From Ophiocordyceps camponoti-saundersi (nom. inval.) (lineage: Eukaryota; Ascomycota; Sordariomycetes; Hypocreales; Ophiocordycipitaceae), in assembly GCA_003339415.1 (NCBI GenBank), contig PDHQ01000180.1:1-64000 (forward strand): a stretch of DNA of 64,000 bases, given 5' to 3'. The first letter of the stretch is position 1. The number at the start of each line of letters is the position of its first letter. Positions 11,770 through 23,326 of the stretch are shown here, in pieces. A program made the translations under genes and the position numbers. Below the pieces are notes generated by a model. It worked only from the letters and a program-made list of their open reading frames with translations. It was not told the DNA's origin and ran no database searches.

Positions 11770-14682
11770 ATGAGCGCTAGCGAGGACAACAGCTCCCTCG
11801 AAGGGACTCGATCCCCGTCCGTCTCGCCCTCGCCCTTTGCGCCGCTCGTCACCGTCGTTGGCTTCCATCATGCCCGTGGCCCCGAGGTGGAGACGTGGTT
11901 CGGAGTCGACCATGGCGCTGATCCTTGCATCGACTATGCCTGGTCACTGCTCCCGTTCATGGCATTGAGCGATGGCGCACACGCGTCAGTCCCGACTTGG
12001 CTTGCCTCGATATAATCGCCACTGACGTTCGATCAGCTCGGAAGAAGACTTCTCCTATTTCACCCTCCTCAGGCCAGCCACCGACTCAGAGCCGGCAACG
12101 TCTCTGTTCGGCATATCATGTACCCGGCAGCTCGATGCGTCCCAACTTCTCAACAGACCCGCCGATGTTACGCGATCCACCGTCCAAAAGGCCGTCGTCG
12201 TCATCGCCGACACCCCGCAGTTCTTCGGCATGCTGCGTGAGCGGCTGAGCGTCGTCACGCAGGCCTGGTTCGCCCAGCGAGACTTCTCCGACATGGAAAT
12301 CCTGCGACGCTTTCAGGAGAGCTTGGCCGACGAGAAGTCACGGGGCGCCTTGGAGGCCGAGCCGAACCGGGACCAGTACCTCGGCATGAGTCTTCGTGAG
12401 CTTATCCACGAATTCAAGTGGCAGACGCTCGTCCTCTTCAAGTGTTGTCTCTTGCAGCCCAAGGTGTGTGCAATTCGTACTGTCGCAACGTCCTGGGCTG
12501 ACCTGACCCCTTTTCGGCCAGATGCTCTTCTTTGGCTCTCGCTGCGACCGGCTATGCATGGTCCAGTTCTCTCTCATCTCGCTGATACCAGGACTCCTGC
12601 AAAGCCTGCAAGATTGCGCCGACCCCGACCTGGACAATTACAAGAAGACACTGTCGCGGCCTTCCAGTCTGCAGAGCAGCAATCGAAGCTCTCTGCTGTC
12701 TTTCATGGGGCTTCCCTTGCAAATCTTTGGCAAGGTCCGATCGTCCAGTCGCCTCATGACGCTGACAACGCCGCTGACCCGCATGTTTCCAGGGCGGTTT
12801 CTTCGGTCCCTATACTCCGCTGCAGCAACTCGATATCTTGGCCGATTTCGGCACCAAGTCCTACCTGGTCGGCAGCACCAACTCGCTGCTGCTTCAGCAG
12901 AGGGACCGCTACAGTGATATTCTCATCAACCTGGACGAAGACACCGTCTCGATCACTTCGCCATCCCTGAGGTCGGCCTTGGCCCTGACCGCGGCCGATC
13001 GTCGATGGATAGATTTTCTCACCCTCGAAGTCAACGAGACTTGGGACGAGGCGAACCCGAGCAGACCCAAGACGATGCAGTACATTGGAAGCGAAGAGTT
13101 CATCAGGTCGCAATTTGAGTCGTACATTCTCGGCCTCATTTCCTCTGTCAAGTATCACAACTTCCTGGCTTCCAACCCTGATGGCTCAAAGGGGGCCGAG
13201 GATCCGGCTGTCGACTACGGTCTGGATTGGATCGAGGCCTGGGAGCGCACAGAGAACTATCGCATGTGGAACAGCCACACCGACGCCAATCTCTTCGCCG
13301 TCTCCGAGCCCAAGCATCCCTGCGCCGGCGGCCTCACAATCGACGACGTCCAGAGGCGCATATCCGAACAGGTCAAGGAGCTTCATCTCGACGAGCGCTT
13401 CGCCCAGGGTCGCGAGATGCTCGGCCGCAACTTGGCCGTCGGTCGCGAAAAGGCGTCGACGATGCTCAACCGGCTCTACGCCGACGTCGAGTACCTGCGC
13501 GAATCGCAGCGCCGCCGGTCCGACGACTCCAAATCCCAGGGCTCCAAGTCGCCCACGGAAAAGTCCCAGGCGCAGTACTCGGTAGACCTGGCCAAGGCAC
13601 AGCAGACTATGCAGTCCGTCGGCGTCAAGGCCAGCGCGTACATGTCCAGCTGGGCGACCTGGGCTGGCGAGAAACGCAAGGGTGGCGGATGGGGCGCGGC
13701 CTGGGGCAGGAAGTCAAAGACGGGGGCGGCGCCGGGGAGCCCGGACAAGCACGCGATGAGCCCGCCGTCGTCGAGGACGCCCTCGATGGACGACCATGCC
13801 AAGAGACCGCCGACGCAAGCGAGCTTCAGCGAGAGCATACTCTCGGCTGCGAGCGGTTCTCACGACGGAAGGCCGCTGTCCAAGTCATCCGACGTAGACC
13901 TCGTACGGCATTCCATCGTCGGGGAGACCTTGACCCCGGAAAAGGAGGCGAATCCGGAAGTTGACGAGGAAGAGAAATTTGCGAAGCCCATGTCGCCGAC
14001 CGAGGAGCCGCCTGCGAAGGTATCTCCCACAGACGTCCAGGACAAGCAATGGCAGGAAGAGGAAACCAGCGTTCAGAGCGAGGAGTCGGCCGCGGAGGAG
14101 ATTGGTGCTTTGAAGGAGGAATCAAACGCCTGGAGAGAACAAGCGGCCGCCGAAGACCACGACGACGACGAGTCGGATAGATCCGAGCAGCAGCCGACCA
14201 CAGCCACCAAAGATATGGACGCGCTCGAGGAGGAATCCAATCCCTGGAGGGAACGACCGTCCGCCGACGTCGAAGAGAAAAGCGTAACGTCCGAGCCGGA
14301 GACCAAGGAAACACACCATGAATCCGCAGCAACAGACAATTCCACAAACGACGCTTCCCCCACAAAAGACACGGCAGCAGATGATGAAAAGCCCTCAACA
14401 GCCACAGCACAATCACCGAAACCCACCACCGACCTCAAGACAGATGCCACAACGACATCACTCCCCCCCACACCGACAAAGGAAACAAGCGCCGAAGAAA
14501 GCAAGCCATCACCCATCGCGAAAGAAGACATCAACACTCCCGTCTCCATCCCCGCGGAAAAGGTTCTCGGAGATGATGAAGAAGCACGATCAAAGGAATC
14601 GGTCACGGACATCTCCTCTTCCGAAGCTTTGTCCCCCCGTCTCATGAAAGATGTCACCAGTAATGTGAATACAACCTCATAA
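11770..14682 (+). CDS. AVL9: AVL9-like late secretory pathway protein
   Basis: Member of the conserved Avl9 family, a DENN-like protein acting in late exocytic transport from Golgi to plasma membrane. Four exons: 11770-11984, 12037-12463, 12522-12734, 12793-14682; 914 residues; introns 52-58 nt. The family core begins at VTVVGFHHARGPEVE. It continues through WSLLPFMALSDGAHA, joined by intron 1 to a conserved EEDFSYFTL segment, then SLFGISCTRQL, WFAQRDF, LFFGSRCDRLCMVQF, GPYTPLQQLDIL and a conserved ILGLISSVKYHNFL. After about residue 480 the protein becomes a long low-complexity, acidic Ser/Thr/Glu/Lys-rich tail. Two imperfect copies of a short motif (ALKEESNAWRE and ALEEESNPWRE) lie near residues 724 and 761. 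Start chosen at the first ATG followed by the family core. The tail should be disordered (inference). Confidence 0.9.
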
Positions 14683-15420
14683 CATGCGTCAAAATGGATG
14701 GATAGATGAAGTCATAGTTTACGGAAATCCACGTCCCAACCCGATGGGAGAGATGTTCAGGGGTAAAACAAAACATACGCATCCATGAGAATCATCCACT
14801 CCCCTTTTCCATCCGAGAGCTGTGAACATATTCTGCTATATTTTCGACACGGCATTGCCCATCTACCGACTACCTACCTACCAACCTACCTGCCTACCTG
14901 TCAACTACCTACCACCGACCTCTCATACCGTACTGTTGCATTTCTTTTCCTCTCCTTTTGCTCCCTCTCGTCTCCGAATAGAGAGGCTCAAGGTAAAGAC
15001 GGCGAAAACAGCAAGGAACATAAAATGACGAGCCGCGTAAGTTGCAAAGGACGATATGCTCCGACCCTCTCCCCCTTTCTCCCCTCCCTCCACCCCTTTT
15101 TTTCCCACTCCCGCCCCCCTTCCGCGACCAACTATGGCTTGAAAAGGAAGATTATGAAAGAGAAGAAGAAAACGATCAGAAAGGGCAGACGCAGGCTTCA
15201 AGGCCCATCTATTTCGCGCTTGTCGCCCCGATGCCATCTTTGTGAAAGTCATGAAACTTGACCCCTATCCCCTATCCCGGGGGGGAGAAAACGCCGACGC
15301 AAGACGACAAAGCACAAAAAGGAAAGGGGGATGGAAAAAAAGAGGCGGAGAGGAGATGAAAGGGGATCAACGGGTGGAAGCTGAATCTCATATGCACGCG
15401 CAGCACAAAAACATCGTCTT
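14683..15420. other. Spacer between convergent AVL9-like and cullin-3 genes
   Basis: Holds the 3' flank of the AVL9-like gene and the far 3' side of cullin-3. There are CTAC/CTACC repeats at about 14870-14910, a pyrimidine-rich stretch at 15060-15120, and a purine-rich stretch at 15140-15190. No gene recognised. Confidence 0.7.
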
Positions 15421-15550
15421 CTCAGGCAAGATACCAAAGCTTGTCGTCGTCGAGGCGCCCCAAGCTACTCCTCGTCGTCAAGCTGAATCTCGATGCGTTT
15501 CTCAATGTCGCCTACCTTGGGCACGAAGCGGAAACATACCACATTGATGG
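15421..15550 (-). pseudogene. Decayed duplicate of the cullin-3 terminal exon
   Basis: This stretch closely repeats the last about 130 bases of the neighbouring cullin-3 coding region (15597-15721), same orientation, about 180 bases away. On the minus strand it reads [15 protein letters not shown], parallel to [15 protein letters not shown] in the gene. It then meets an in-frame TAG and a small length difference, and the end DDDKLWYLA-stop (true gene [13 protein letters not shown]) falls in another frame. It cannot supply a normal cullin tail. Either a local tandem duplication of the 3' end with decay, or a non-functional alternative last exon. Confidence 0.75.
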
Positions 15551-15596
15551 TACCGCCCACAGGCTGCGACACGCGTAGTAGACAGCCATCGCCTCC

Positions 15597-18167
15597 TCAG
15601 GCAAGATAGCCTAGTTCGTCGTCGTCGAGACGCTCGAGATACTCCTTGTCGAGCAGAATCTCGATGCATTTCTTGATGTCGCCCACCTTGGGCACGAAAC
15701 GCGAGCGAATTTGATTGATGGTCTCGCTCATCAGTTGAGTGTGCTTCATCTTCTTGCGGGCCTTCATGATGCGGACAATAGCAGACTGTAATTTGTCACA
15801 TGTGAGCCTCCGGGACGCCCATCAGATGAAAAGGAATGAGGCTTGGACCTACCTGAAGAACAAGCTTACGATCCTCCTCAATCGTCTTGTTCGTCTCCGC
15901 CTCCTCCTGCTTCGTCTCTTTCACGCCGCCGATATTCAGGTTGACGCGAATCTTCTTGCTTCTAAAGTCGTAGTTGAGATTCAGCGTCTTGCCCGGGCCG
16001 GGCCGGTCGCCGGCTCCACCGGCCAGGACGAGCACCTTGGCCTTGAGAAGAAATGCCAAGGCTTGGTCCAGGACCTCGCTGCTGAGCTGCGTGGCGCCCG
16101 CGATGTCGTCGTACGTCTGCGTATCCTTTTCGTTGAACAGGAGAAGTATGGCCATTTGATAGATCGAGACCTGCAAGGTATACGGCGTCTTGGTGCTCTT
16201 GCAGTAAGTCGTCCTCATCTCCCCTTTGCACAGATGCCACAACCACGTCAGCTTGCGGCCATCATGCTTATGCTTGTAGAACCTCGCGAAACGATCAATC
16301 TCGGCCGCAATTTCGGCCGGCGGGTGGAAACGCGTCGACGGCGGTGTCAGCGGCCAGAAGCCAGTACCGAGGATGGAAAAGGTGGAATCGACGCCGGGCG
16401 TGGAGCCGATGCCGGCAAGGTGCTCGCTGAACTCCTTATTGAGGTCCTTGGATATCTGCATATCCTGGAACATGCGCTGCAGCTTGTTGGTGTACTCAAA
16501 TCCGCACGCCTCCTTGAGCTTGCTGATCATGCTCGTCTCGGCATCGTCAGAAGACGAGTTGCTGTGCACCAGCCGCCTGGCCAACATGCGCGAATAAAAC
16601 TTTTGAAAAACGTCCTTGTCCTCGATGTATCGGAAGACGATCATGATTTGGCTCAGGGTCCGCTCCAGGTCCGCCTCCTCTATACTTGTGCTGCTCTTTC
16701 GTAGTAGGACGTCGGTATACTTGGCGAGCAGCTCGGGAGACTTACTCGACGATGACTTGCAAACCTCGTTCCGGTTGACAAACTCCCTGCATGCATTGTC
16801 GAGCGAGCGGGTGAACTCGGCCTCGTCGTTAAAAGCCCTCTTCACCAAGAGTTGGTACTGACTGTGCACTTCGAGTAAGGCATCGACGTATACCTTGGGC
16901 TCCAGCTTATCTCCCTCGGACGACTGAATCTTCTGAACGGCGGCGAGGCCGGCTTTTCGCACGTGTGTCTCGAACTTTGCCCTAAGAGGTTCGAGGCCAT
17001 CCGGAATGCGAGACAAGAGCCTGTACATCCTTGCCATGTCATCCTCGCGGTCGCTGTCGAGCAGCACCTGGAATTCCTCGCGCAGCAGCGTCGCGTGGTC
17101 GGCGATGAGGGCTACGTTGCAAGCCCTTTTCAGTGACACGGCTATGTCCTGGTGAAGGTAGACGCTGACCCTCTCATCTTCTTCTGCCAGCCGAGCGTCG
17201 GCCTTCTTCATGTACTCGACAACGCTGTTTTCGGCCACGAATTGCTTGGACTCGGCCTGATAGAAATCCTTGGTCGCGGCGAGGAAGGGTCGCTCGAAGT
17301 GGTAACGATAGACGTCGAGCGTCGATTTGGAGGGATCAGCCTCGTCCAGACCCAAAGAGACGAAAGAATCCACTACAGACTTGATCTGGCCGTGCTCGAT
17401 GGTTTCGCCGTTTCTCTCCTTCTCGACGAGCTTGAGAACTGCGTCCATGACCTTGGACGACACCCTGTCGAACAGCACCTTGCGCCACTGAACCAAGTGA
17501 AGAGTGTATACATCGTAGATGTTCTTCTTTCCCTCGTCGATCTCGCGCTTGACCCAATGGCGGTTAAGGTAGCGGAACAGGTGATGAATGTACTTGGCCG
17601 CCGTCGTATAACGTTGCCATTCCTTGATATAGTACGTCAACAAAGCCTCCTCGGTGTGCAGCCGTGATTCGCCAACGAGGTGCTCTAAATGCACTCGCAA
17701 ATAGTTGATGAGATTGTTATAGAGCTCTTCACCTAAAAGATGTGCTGCTGTATTAGTTAGTATTGCACAGCTCGGTAAAGCTCTTTTAATGAAGGACATT
17801 ATCAGCTTACCTCCACGATGACTAGAGTGCATAGCAGGACCGCCGGTGAGCCCAGGTGTCTTTTGAGAGGTGCAGAAATTATGTACGGCACTGCCCAAAG
17901 AACTGTCAGCAATTCGAGAACGGAAAAGTAGAGGGATCAGGGTAAGGAGGAGACGATACGTGTAAACACCCATGTACATCTGCATGTCGATGCCTCTCTC
18001 AAGATCGATCATGATATGCGTGATGCCGGTTTGCAAGTAGTTCCACCTGCTTCTCGTGAGCTATGAACGGCAGGCTGAGCAGCGAAGGAGGGTACGAACG
18101 TTGCTCTGATATCCTCACGATTGGGTACTTGAGGCATCTGGTTCGGAGACGCCATTCTTGCGGCCAT
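15597..18167 (-). CDS. cul-3: Cullin-3, scaffold of BTB-CUL3 ubiquitin ligases
   Basis: Scaffold of cullin-RING E3 ligases; the CUL3 type binds BTB-domain adaptors at its N-terminus and the RING protein Rbx1 at its C-terminus. Five exons (minus): 18167-18100, 18046-17960, 17890-17811, 17744-15853, 15785-15597; 771 residues. Conserved segments are [15 protein letters not shown] (across intron 2), [61 protein letters not shown] and [14 protein letters not shown]. The NEDD8-accepting lysine is in [10 protein letters not shown] (about Lys717), and the protein ends DDDELGYLA. Two in-frame ATGs (18167 and 18155) are possible starts; the first is used, the second shortens the protein by four residues. 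The subclass rests on overall similarity to fungal CUL3 as recalled. A broken copy of the last exon lies just downstream. Confidence 0.92.
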
Positions 18168-18982
18168 TTCGCTACCGGAAAGGGAGACTCCCTTTTTTTC
18201 CCTTGGGGAGAAAAGAGGGAAGATGAAGACGACGGCTTCCCGAGACGAAACGCGGCGCGGCCGGGCAAGGCGACGGCGAAGACGCGTACGCCAAGACGGG
18301 AAGCGCGCGAAACCTGCTTCGTGGGCGCGCGAGCGTGGTGTGAGGAGATCGCGGCCCAAGGGAGGAGGATGAGAAAGAGGGTCAAGTTTCGAGACTCAGC
18401 AGACCCGAAGCGGAGACAATCGGAGGCGGACTCGATGGGAGACGGAGAAATGTAAATGCGGCCAGCGCCAAAATGACGATGCAAGACGACGAACCGACCA
18501 GGAGAAACGCCAAGATGCAGGATGATGAGGAGGAGGAGGGGAAGGGAAAGGGGGAGGAGGGGGGAGGAGAAGGAGGAAGAGGAGGAGGAGGAGTGGTGAT
18601 GAAGATGAAGCCAGGTTCGCCAGCCCTTGCCGGTACAAGGAATACATACAGCCTACGGGGTTGCCCTACAGCGGCTTGCGGCGCTCGCAAAAAAGGGCGC
18701 CACGCCCAGGGCGGCCTAGCGTAGGGATTGAGCTCCGTGGATTATGTAACACCCGCCCGTTATTGTATCTACCTACCTACCTAGGTAGGTAGGTAGGCAA
18801 CTATCCCGTATCCGTCGCCTCAAGATCTGCAGGAGTTGATGATGGGCGAGCTATTCATGAACATTGATTGATTCGCTTTGTACCTAAACTTGATGGACAT
18901 TCTATACTTGCCTCGCTCCGCTCCATGCGAACAAAATGCCTACTCCTTACTCCATCGCCAGACGGGAAGAACAAGCCATGAA
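18168..18982. other. Spacer between cullin-3 and SRF1-like genes
   Basis: Contains the cullin-3 promoter and the 3' flank of the SRF1-like gene. There is a GGA/GAG-rich purine tract at 18525-18600 and a perfect ACCT/AGGT palindrome near 18769-18796. No gene recognised. Confidence 0.7.
18769..18796. repeat. Perfect palindrome of ACCT/AGGT tetranucleotides
   Basis: CTACC repeats run directly into GGTAG repeats with CTAG at the centre, so the stretch is its own reverse complement over about 28 bases. The same tetranucleotide occurs in both orientations throughout the left 20 kb of the window. Confidence 0.85.
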
Positions 18983-20133
18983 TCAACGCCCGTCTTCTGC
19001 ATCGTCCCCGCCTCCCAGCCGCTCGACGGTGCGGAAAACATTGACAACAAAGGTCATCGTCCACGACATGAGCCCGACGAGCTCAAAAACGCCCAGTACC
19101 GTCGACAGATTCAGGTTCTGAAGTTCCTCAAGTCGATGGTAGGCGATACCTTCAAACGCCAGCGCCGTGCTGGCCGACTTAAAGATGATGAAGAAGACAT
19201 CGAGCAGGATGAGCCGTATTTTTGACACCCCGGACCGAAGCCCGACCGGCTTGCCTGTGTACTCGTCGTAGATCATGTAGCCTATGTAAGGAATCGCCAC
19301 GCAGTCAACAACGACCGCAAACATGGACTGAGTCCGCTCGGCGCCGTCTCGTTCGACGGCATTTTCGTCCCGAAAAATTCGCGACGCCACTCCGAGGGCG
19401 AGTATCGACGTGACGACGACCGTCAGCCGAAATAGGAGAGGAGATAGCGAGCTCCGCATCATGGCGATCCAAAGGCGCTTGGAGGTCAACGTCTTACGTC
19501 GAAGGGATCTCTTGGAATCGGCCAGGCACGGTTGTACAGCACCAAGCCCGTCGAAAGATGGCTGCATCTTTTTCAAGACCTCATAATCGACCACCTGAGA
19601 GTCTTCGTTGGGCATGTGACCCCACGATGAGGCGTGGAGAAACTCTTTCCATGACGGCGACGCTTGCGAGGTCGCCGGGCGGTAGCCGGAAACAATGACG
19701 GGCTCCGAGGTTCGTAGGTGATCCCATTTTCTGCCGCGCATCGAGGCGCGACCATAACGAAGGAAGTGAGGAATCTTGGCGCGTGGATCCTTGGCAGGTC
19801 CCAGATGGGGGTCATCCCAAGCGACAAAGCCGTCTTTGGAAACACGTCGCTGAAGCTCTTGGGGTACTGCATTACGCTGTGTGTAGACGATACGCTCAGG
19901 CGGTTTAAGGAGACGAAGCTGTTCGTCGGGAGGGGGACCATATCGCTCTTCGTATGAATCGATCCAGGCTACCGTCGACGTCAGAAGGCAACTACCGAGA
20001 GTATAGGGAGACGCAGGTGCGTACGAGGTAAAGATCGTGCAGGACGCAGCCGCAACGGGGCCGCATCGGTTGCGATGCTGTCAGTCCTCAGAGAGACGGG
20101 CTGCTCGAATCTCTCATCGGGGGAAGACGCCAT
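18983..20133 (-). CDS. SRF1-like regulator of phospholipase D, four-pass membrane protein
   Basis: Two exons (minus): 20133-20025 and 19968-18983, 364 residues. The 56-nt intron was chosen because it has a TCTGAC branch-like site and is the only phase that joins SLP to the conserved WIDSYEERYGPPPDEQLRLL. Further family-like segments are PERIVYTQRNAVPQELQRR, FVAWDDPHLGPAKDPRAKIP and SMRGRKWDHLRTSEPVIV. About four hydrophobic segments follow (LFRLTVVVTSILALGVAS, FAVVVDCVAIPYIGYMIY, LILLDVFFIIFKSAS, TVLGVFELVGLMSWTMTF). This layout matches fungal SRF1 proteins (regulator of Spo14 phospholipase D) as I recall them. The biochemical role in filamentous fungi is inferred. It shares a 613-bp divergent promoter region with the ECM11-domain gene. 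Confidence 0.8.
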
Positions 20134-20746
20134 GGCACAGGTCAGGCGAGTCCGTTGTAATTCGGAGCCAGTGACGTCGTCTCAGCAGCTCTGCATCGTT
20201 CTTGAGGTCGCCAACGCTTCATGAAGAATGACACAGACGAAAGTGGAGAGATCCGGCCATTTATAGGCAAGGCAGACCTGGTAGGTTGGGTGGCTGAAGA
20301 AAGTTGCTGCATCGTTAAATGATGGCGCCACGAAGAAGCCTTGAGAGCGGTGTATAGCGCGTCATGTTAGTGGGTACGTACCCTTGTTGGCGCCAATAGC
20401 CTTTAGCAGAGGGTTCGCTGGCCAACAACAACAACGATTGTTTCGTCGATCAGATGCCGTTTTTTCTCATGCGTCGATAGGCAGCTACATGAGAGTTGGT
20501 CATTCAACAGTGGCTTGTCCAAGTGCCTTTTTATCTTGCTCTCGACCCTGGCCTCTGATTACCCCGGAAAATTCTCCGCTAGCGTTTGCGCACGTGATGC
20601 TATCGCTACCTCTCATCACCTGACCGCGCGATCCTCAGTATCAGGTACTCAACGCGCGCCTCCAGGCCTGCCTCGTCGCGCAAGACCGCACACAGCACGA
20701 GCCCGGACGGACGCCATGGGCGCCGATCGAAGAATAACAAGACGAG
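20134..20746. promoter_or_regulatory. Divergent promoter region, SRF1-like / ECM11-domain genes
   Basis: A 613-bp stretch between two divergent start codons, so it should contain both promoters. I see no clear TATA box or repeated operator. Small open frames here overlap the expected leaders and are not supported. Confidence 0.55.
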
Positions 20747-22087
20747 ATGGCTCCAAGCCTCAAGGATAAAATTGGCCGGCTTCAGGCCTTCGTTCGCAAG
20801 GACTCGGACGACGACGGCGTCATGGTGCCAGAGACTCAAATCGTGCCGGAAGAGCCTCCTCCCCCGACTCGACGAGAGCTTGCCGACGCGGCTAGACTGT
20901 CCATGCCCACGGTCGTACGGAACGCTGGGACCGTCTTGCATCGGTCTAGGGGAAACCTTCACACCCATCCAAATTCACCACAACGCGCACAGCAGGGGGG
21001 CTCCGGCCATGCTCCTGGTCCGCCGCTATTCTCCGGTTCCCAGCTGGGTGACGACTTCATGAACTCGCGCATCTCGACGCCTCACAACGAAGCTGAGAGC
21101 TCTGAAGGGGGAGAAAGTACCCCCAATGCAAAAAAGACCAACCAGACTCGTCCAGAGGCTACCGCTGCTCCTCCGCCCGCCACGTTTCGAATTGAGGAGA
21201 ATCTCATGATGTCTATTGTCCCGGCCAACCAACGCCGCGTGCTGCCGCAAATCATGGATGGCTTCCGCGACGACGACAACCCTTCAAACAAGAGACATCA
21301 CATCAGCTATCGGCCCCAACAGAAGCGTCCATCTTCATCGACAGTCCTGCTCAGGCCGGAGCTTCCCACTCGGGAGGTCAGGGTCAAGAGGCTGCCACCC
21401 AGCGGCCGAAATGCCGTATACGAGCAACGAGACATGACCAGTTCATGCTCGTCCGTTGACGGCGCAAAGTGGCGGGAACAAATCAATGATGCACGCCAGG
21501 CCGGCACCGTTATCGAATTGGACGACGATCTGGCTTCCGTCTCTGCGCATGAGGAGTTCTACCCGCCGCCGAAACCAGACAATCCAAAGGCCTTGGCTCG
21601 GCGAGGTAGCCCTGTGCCGGCAAACATTGCGCTGCAGAAGCAGCCGAGAGAGCGGAAGCGTCGCCGATGTAGCGCAGATTACGACGACAATATGCTCAGT
21701 TCCATGACGTACGCTGATCTGCAGGGCGAACCTTTTGACGTCGATCCTGCAAAGACATCCAGCCAGAACGGTCACGACACATCCGCCAAGCTCCCTCTCA
21801 AGCTGGAACAGTTCCGGCAACAGGGAGAGAAGGAGCAGAAACACATGTTTGAGATTATGACTATCGAAGACTGGGAGGCCTCGGGCGACTGGTTTTCTGA
21901 ACAGTTTACGGATATAATGAAGCGGCTACGGGAGGCCAGAAGTAATAAGCGCCGTACGATACAAGCCTTTGAAGATGAGGCAGCGCGGCGTGAAGAGGCT
22001 GTCCGTCTTCGCTCGGACGCGATTGATCGGAAGCTCATGAAGATGAGGCAGGATGGACAGCGCGTGGTCGAGGACAAGGGTGCATAA
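20747..22087 (+). CDS. ECM11-domain protein
   Basis: Single-exon gene, 446 residues, starting MAPSLKDKIGRLQAFV. The N-terminal three quarters is charged, Pro/Ser-rich and without recognisable fold. The last about 100 residues (LKLEQFRQQGEKEQKHMF, then ITIEDWE-type MTIEDWEASGDWFSEQF, MKRLREARSNKRRTIQAFEDE) match the C-terminal domain of the fungal extracellular mutant protein 11 family and look coiled-coil. In budding yeast Ecm11 is a SUMO-modified central-element component of the synaptonemal complex. Whether this protein has that meiotic role is inference from the shared domain only. The gene is tail-to-tail with the kinase gene, 138 bp apart. Confidence 0.8.
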   Translation: MAPSLKDKIGRLQAFVRKDSDDDGVMVPETQIVPEEPPPPTRRELADAARLSMPTVVRNAGTVLHRSRGNLHTHPNSPQRAQQGGSGHAPGPPLFSGSQLGDDFMNSRISTPHNEAESSEGGESTPNAKKTNQTRPEATAAPPPATFRIEENLMMSIVPANQRRVLPQIMDGFRDDDNPSNKRHHISYRPQQKRPSSSTVLLRPELPTREVRVKRLPPSGRNAVYEQRDMTSSCSSVDGAKWREQINDARQAGTVIELDDDLASVSAHEEFYPPPKPDNPKALARRGSPVPANIALQKQPRERKRRRCSADYDDNMLSSMTYADLQGEPFDVDPAKTSSQNGHDTSAKLPLKLEQFRQQGEKEQKHMFEIMTIEDWEASGDWFSEQFTDIMKRLREARSNKRRTIQAFEDEAARREEAVRLRSDAIDRKLMKMRQDGQRVVEDKGA

Positions 22088-22225
22088 GTGGATTGCATTT
22101 CGACGAAGCTGAGCTCGTCGAACAAGGACGGCGCATCGACGGGAGTTTACGGATTGCTTTGCTAGAATGACGGGTATGAACCATCCCGGCGTTGGAGGTC
22201 AGATGGGCGACGAAGGTGTCGACCC

Positions 22226-23148
22226 TTAGATTCGCAACACTTGCTTCACCTTTCTGTCGCGGCCCACTATCATGCGCAGCTGACATCCGGGACGATGCGG
22301 CAGGACTCCAGACCTGATGCCTTGGGTATAGAGCTCGTAAGCGGGAAAGTATCCGTCGACAAAGTCAAGCACTTGATCCGGCGTCATGCCGGCGTTTGGA
22401 TCCTGCCTATCAACGCGTAACGCGTCCTCTTGCTCCTGACGCCAGGTGTAGACGCACTCGACATCCTCTGCATCGACGTGGATCATGGCATCAAGCATGT
22501 CTGTGAGATCGTTGTAGCTGCGCAGCATGTCGTTGACGAGGAGCAGATGCTCGAGACGGTGTTTGAGCAGGGTACGGCTGGGCGCTCTCCACCTAGCCTC
22601 GACGTCCAAGTCACTCAGGGCCCGGAAGCCGACGGACCAGCCCTCGAGAATGACGAGCCGAAGAGGGGGTTGCCCAGGCTGGTTGACGGGTCGCCAGCAG
22701 GATTCAGGAAGACGATCGCCGCGACCGCTATAGGCCGCCTTGTTGTAACGAGGGATGTTGGTGGGAAGCCCTTGGGCTAGGGAAGCGAATACGTCTCGGG
22801 CGAGAGCTACGTCGTGCGTGCCTATGCGAACAATGTCCTCCTCAGCCACGGCAGACGAGCGGCGCAAGGACTTGTGTCACCTGGTTCACCGCGGTGTTGC
22901 AAGAGGGCATTGTCGGCGTAGCGGTGCGCCAACGAGACCTGATCCTCGCGCCTTAGGTAGAAATCGTCGATGCTGCAGGCGACGGCAGCGATTCCCCGAT
23001 CCTCGAGGTCGGCGACCAGTGCGGCTGCCAGCGTGGTCTTGCCGACTCCCTGTAAGCCATTGAGGCCGACGATAAGGGGTCGTTGCGGTGGGTGCGTGTC
23101 GAGAAGCTCGAGAAGAAAGGGTAGACAGATGGAAGACTTGTCATCCAT
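22226..23148 (-). CDS. P-loop kinase, D-glycerate 3-kinase / Tda10 family
   Basis: Two exons (minus): 23148-22881 and 22821-22226, 287 residues, close to yeast Tda10 in length. A Walker A motif GLNGLQGVGKTT lies at about 28-39. It is followed by a family-typical SIDDFYLRREDQ and, after the intron (59 nt), IPRYNKAAYSGRGDRLPE, VILEGWSVGF and WRQEQEDALR. These are characteristic of the plant glycerate kinase GLYK and fungal Tda10 group of nucleoside-kinase-like proteins. In plants the enzyme phosphorylates D-glycerate in photorespiration; the fungal substrate is not settled, so no reaction is claimed. The start codon is the ATG that puts about 25 residues before the P-loop. An upstream ATG at 23325 in the same frame falls on the opposite strand of the tRNA boundary and is unlikely. 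Confidence 0.85.
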
Positions 23149-23326
23149 ACTCGGGGGATGCGGCAGCGGCGACGGATCGCAGCCGATATTGATGCTCAAT
23201 CTCTGTACAGTTGCGTGGAGAGTCTGATAACAGATGCGTTGGGCTGAGAGCTGATGTTGGCCGGTAATTGTTAAGCCTACATAGTGCAGATTATTTTGAA
23301 ATTTGACATGCGTGAAAGGCGTCACT

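Noticed and set aside
22822..23325. Longer N-terminus for the P-loop kinase from an ATG at 23,325
   Set aside because: It would add 59 residues lacking conserved character and reach to the edge of the tRNA gene. The ATG at 23,148 gives the family-typical N-terminus.
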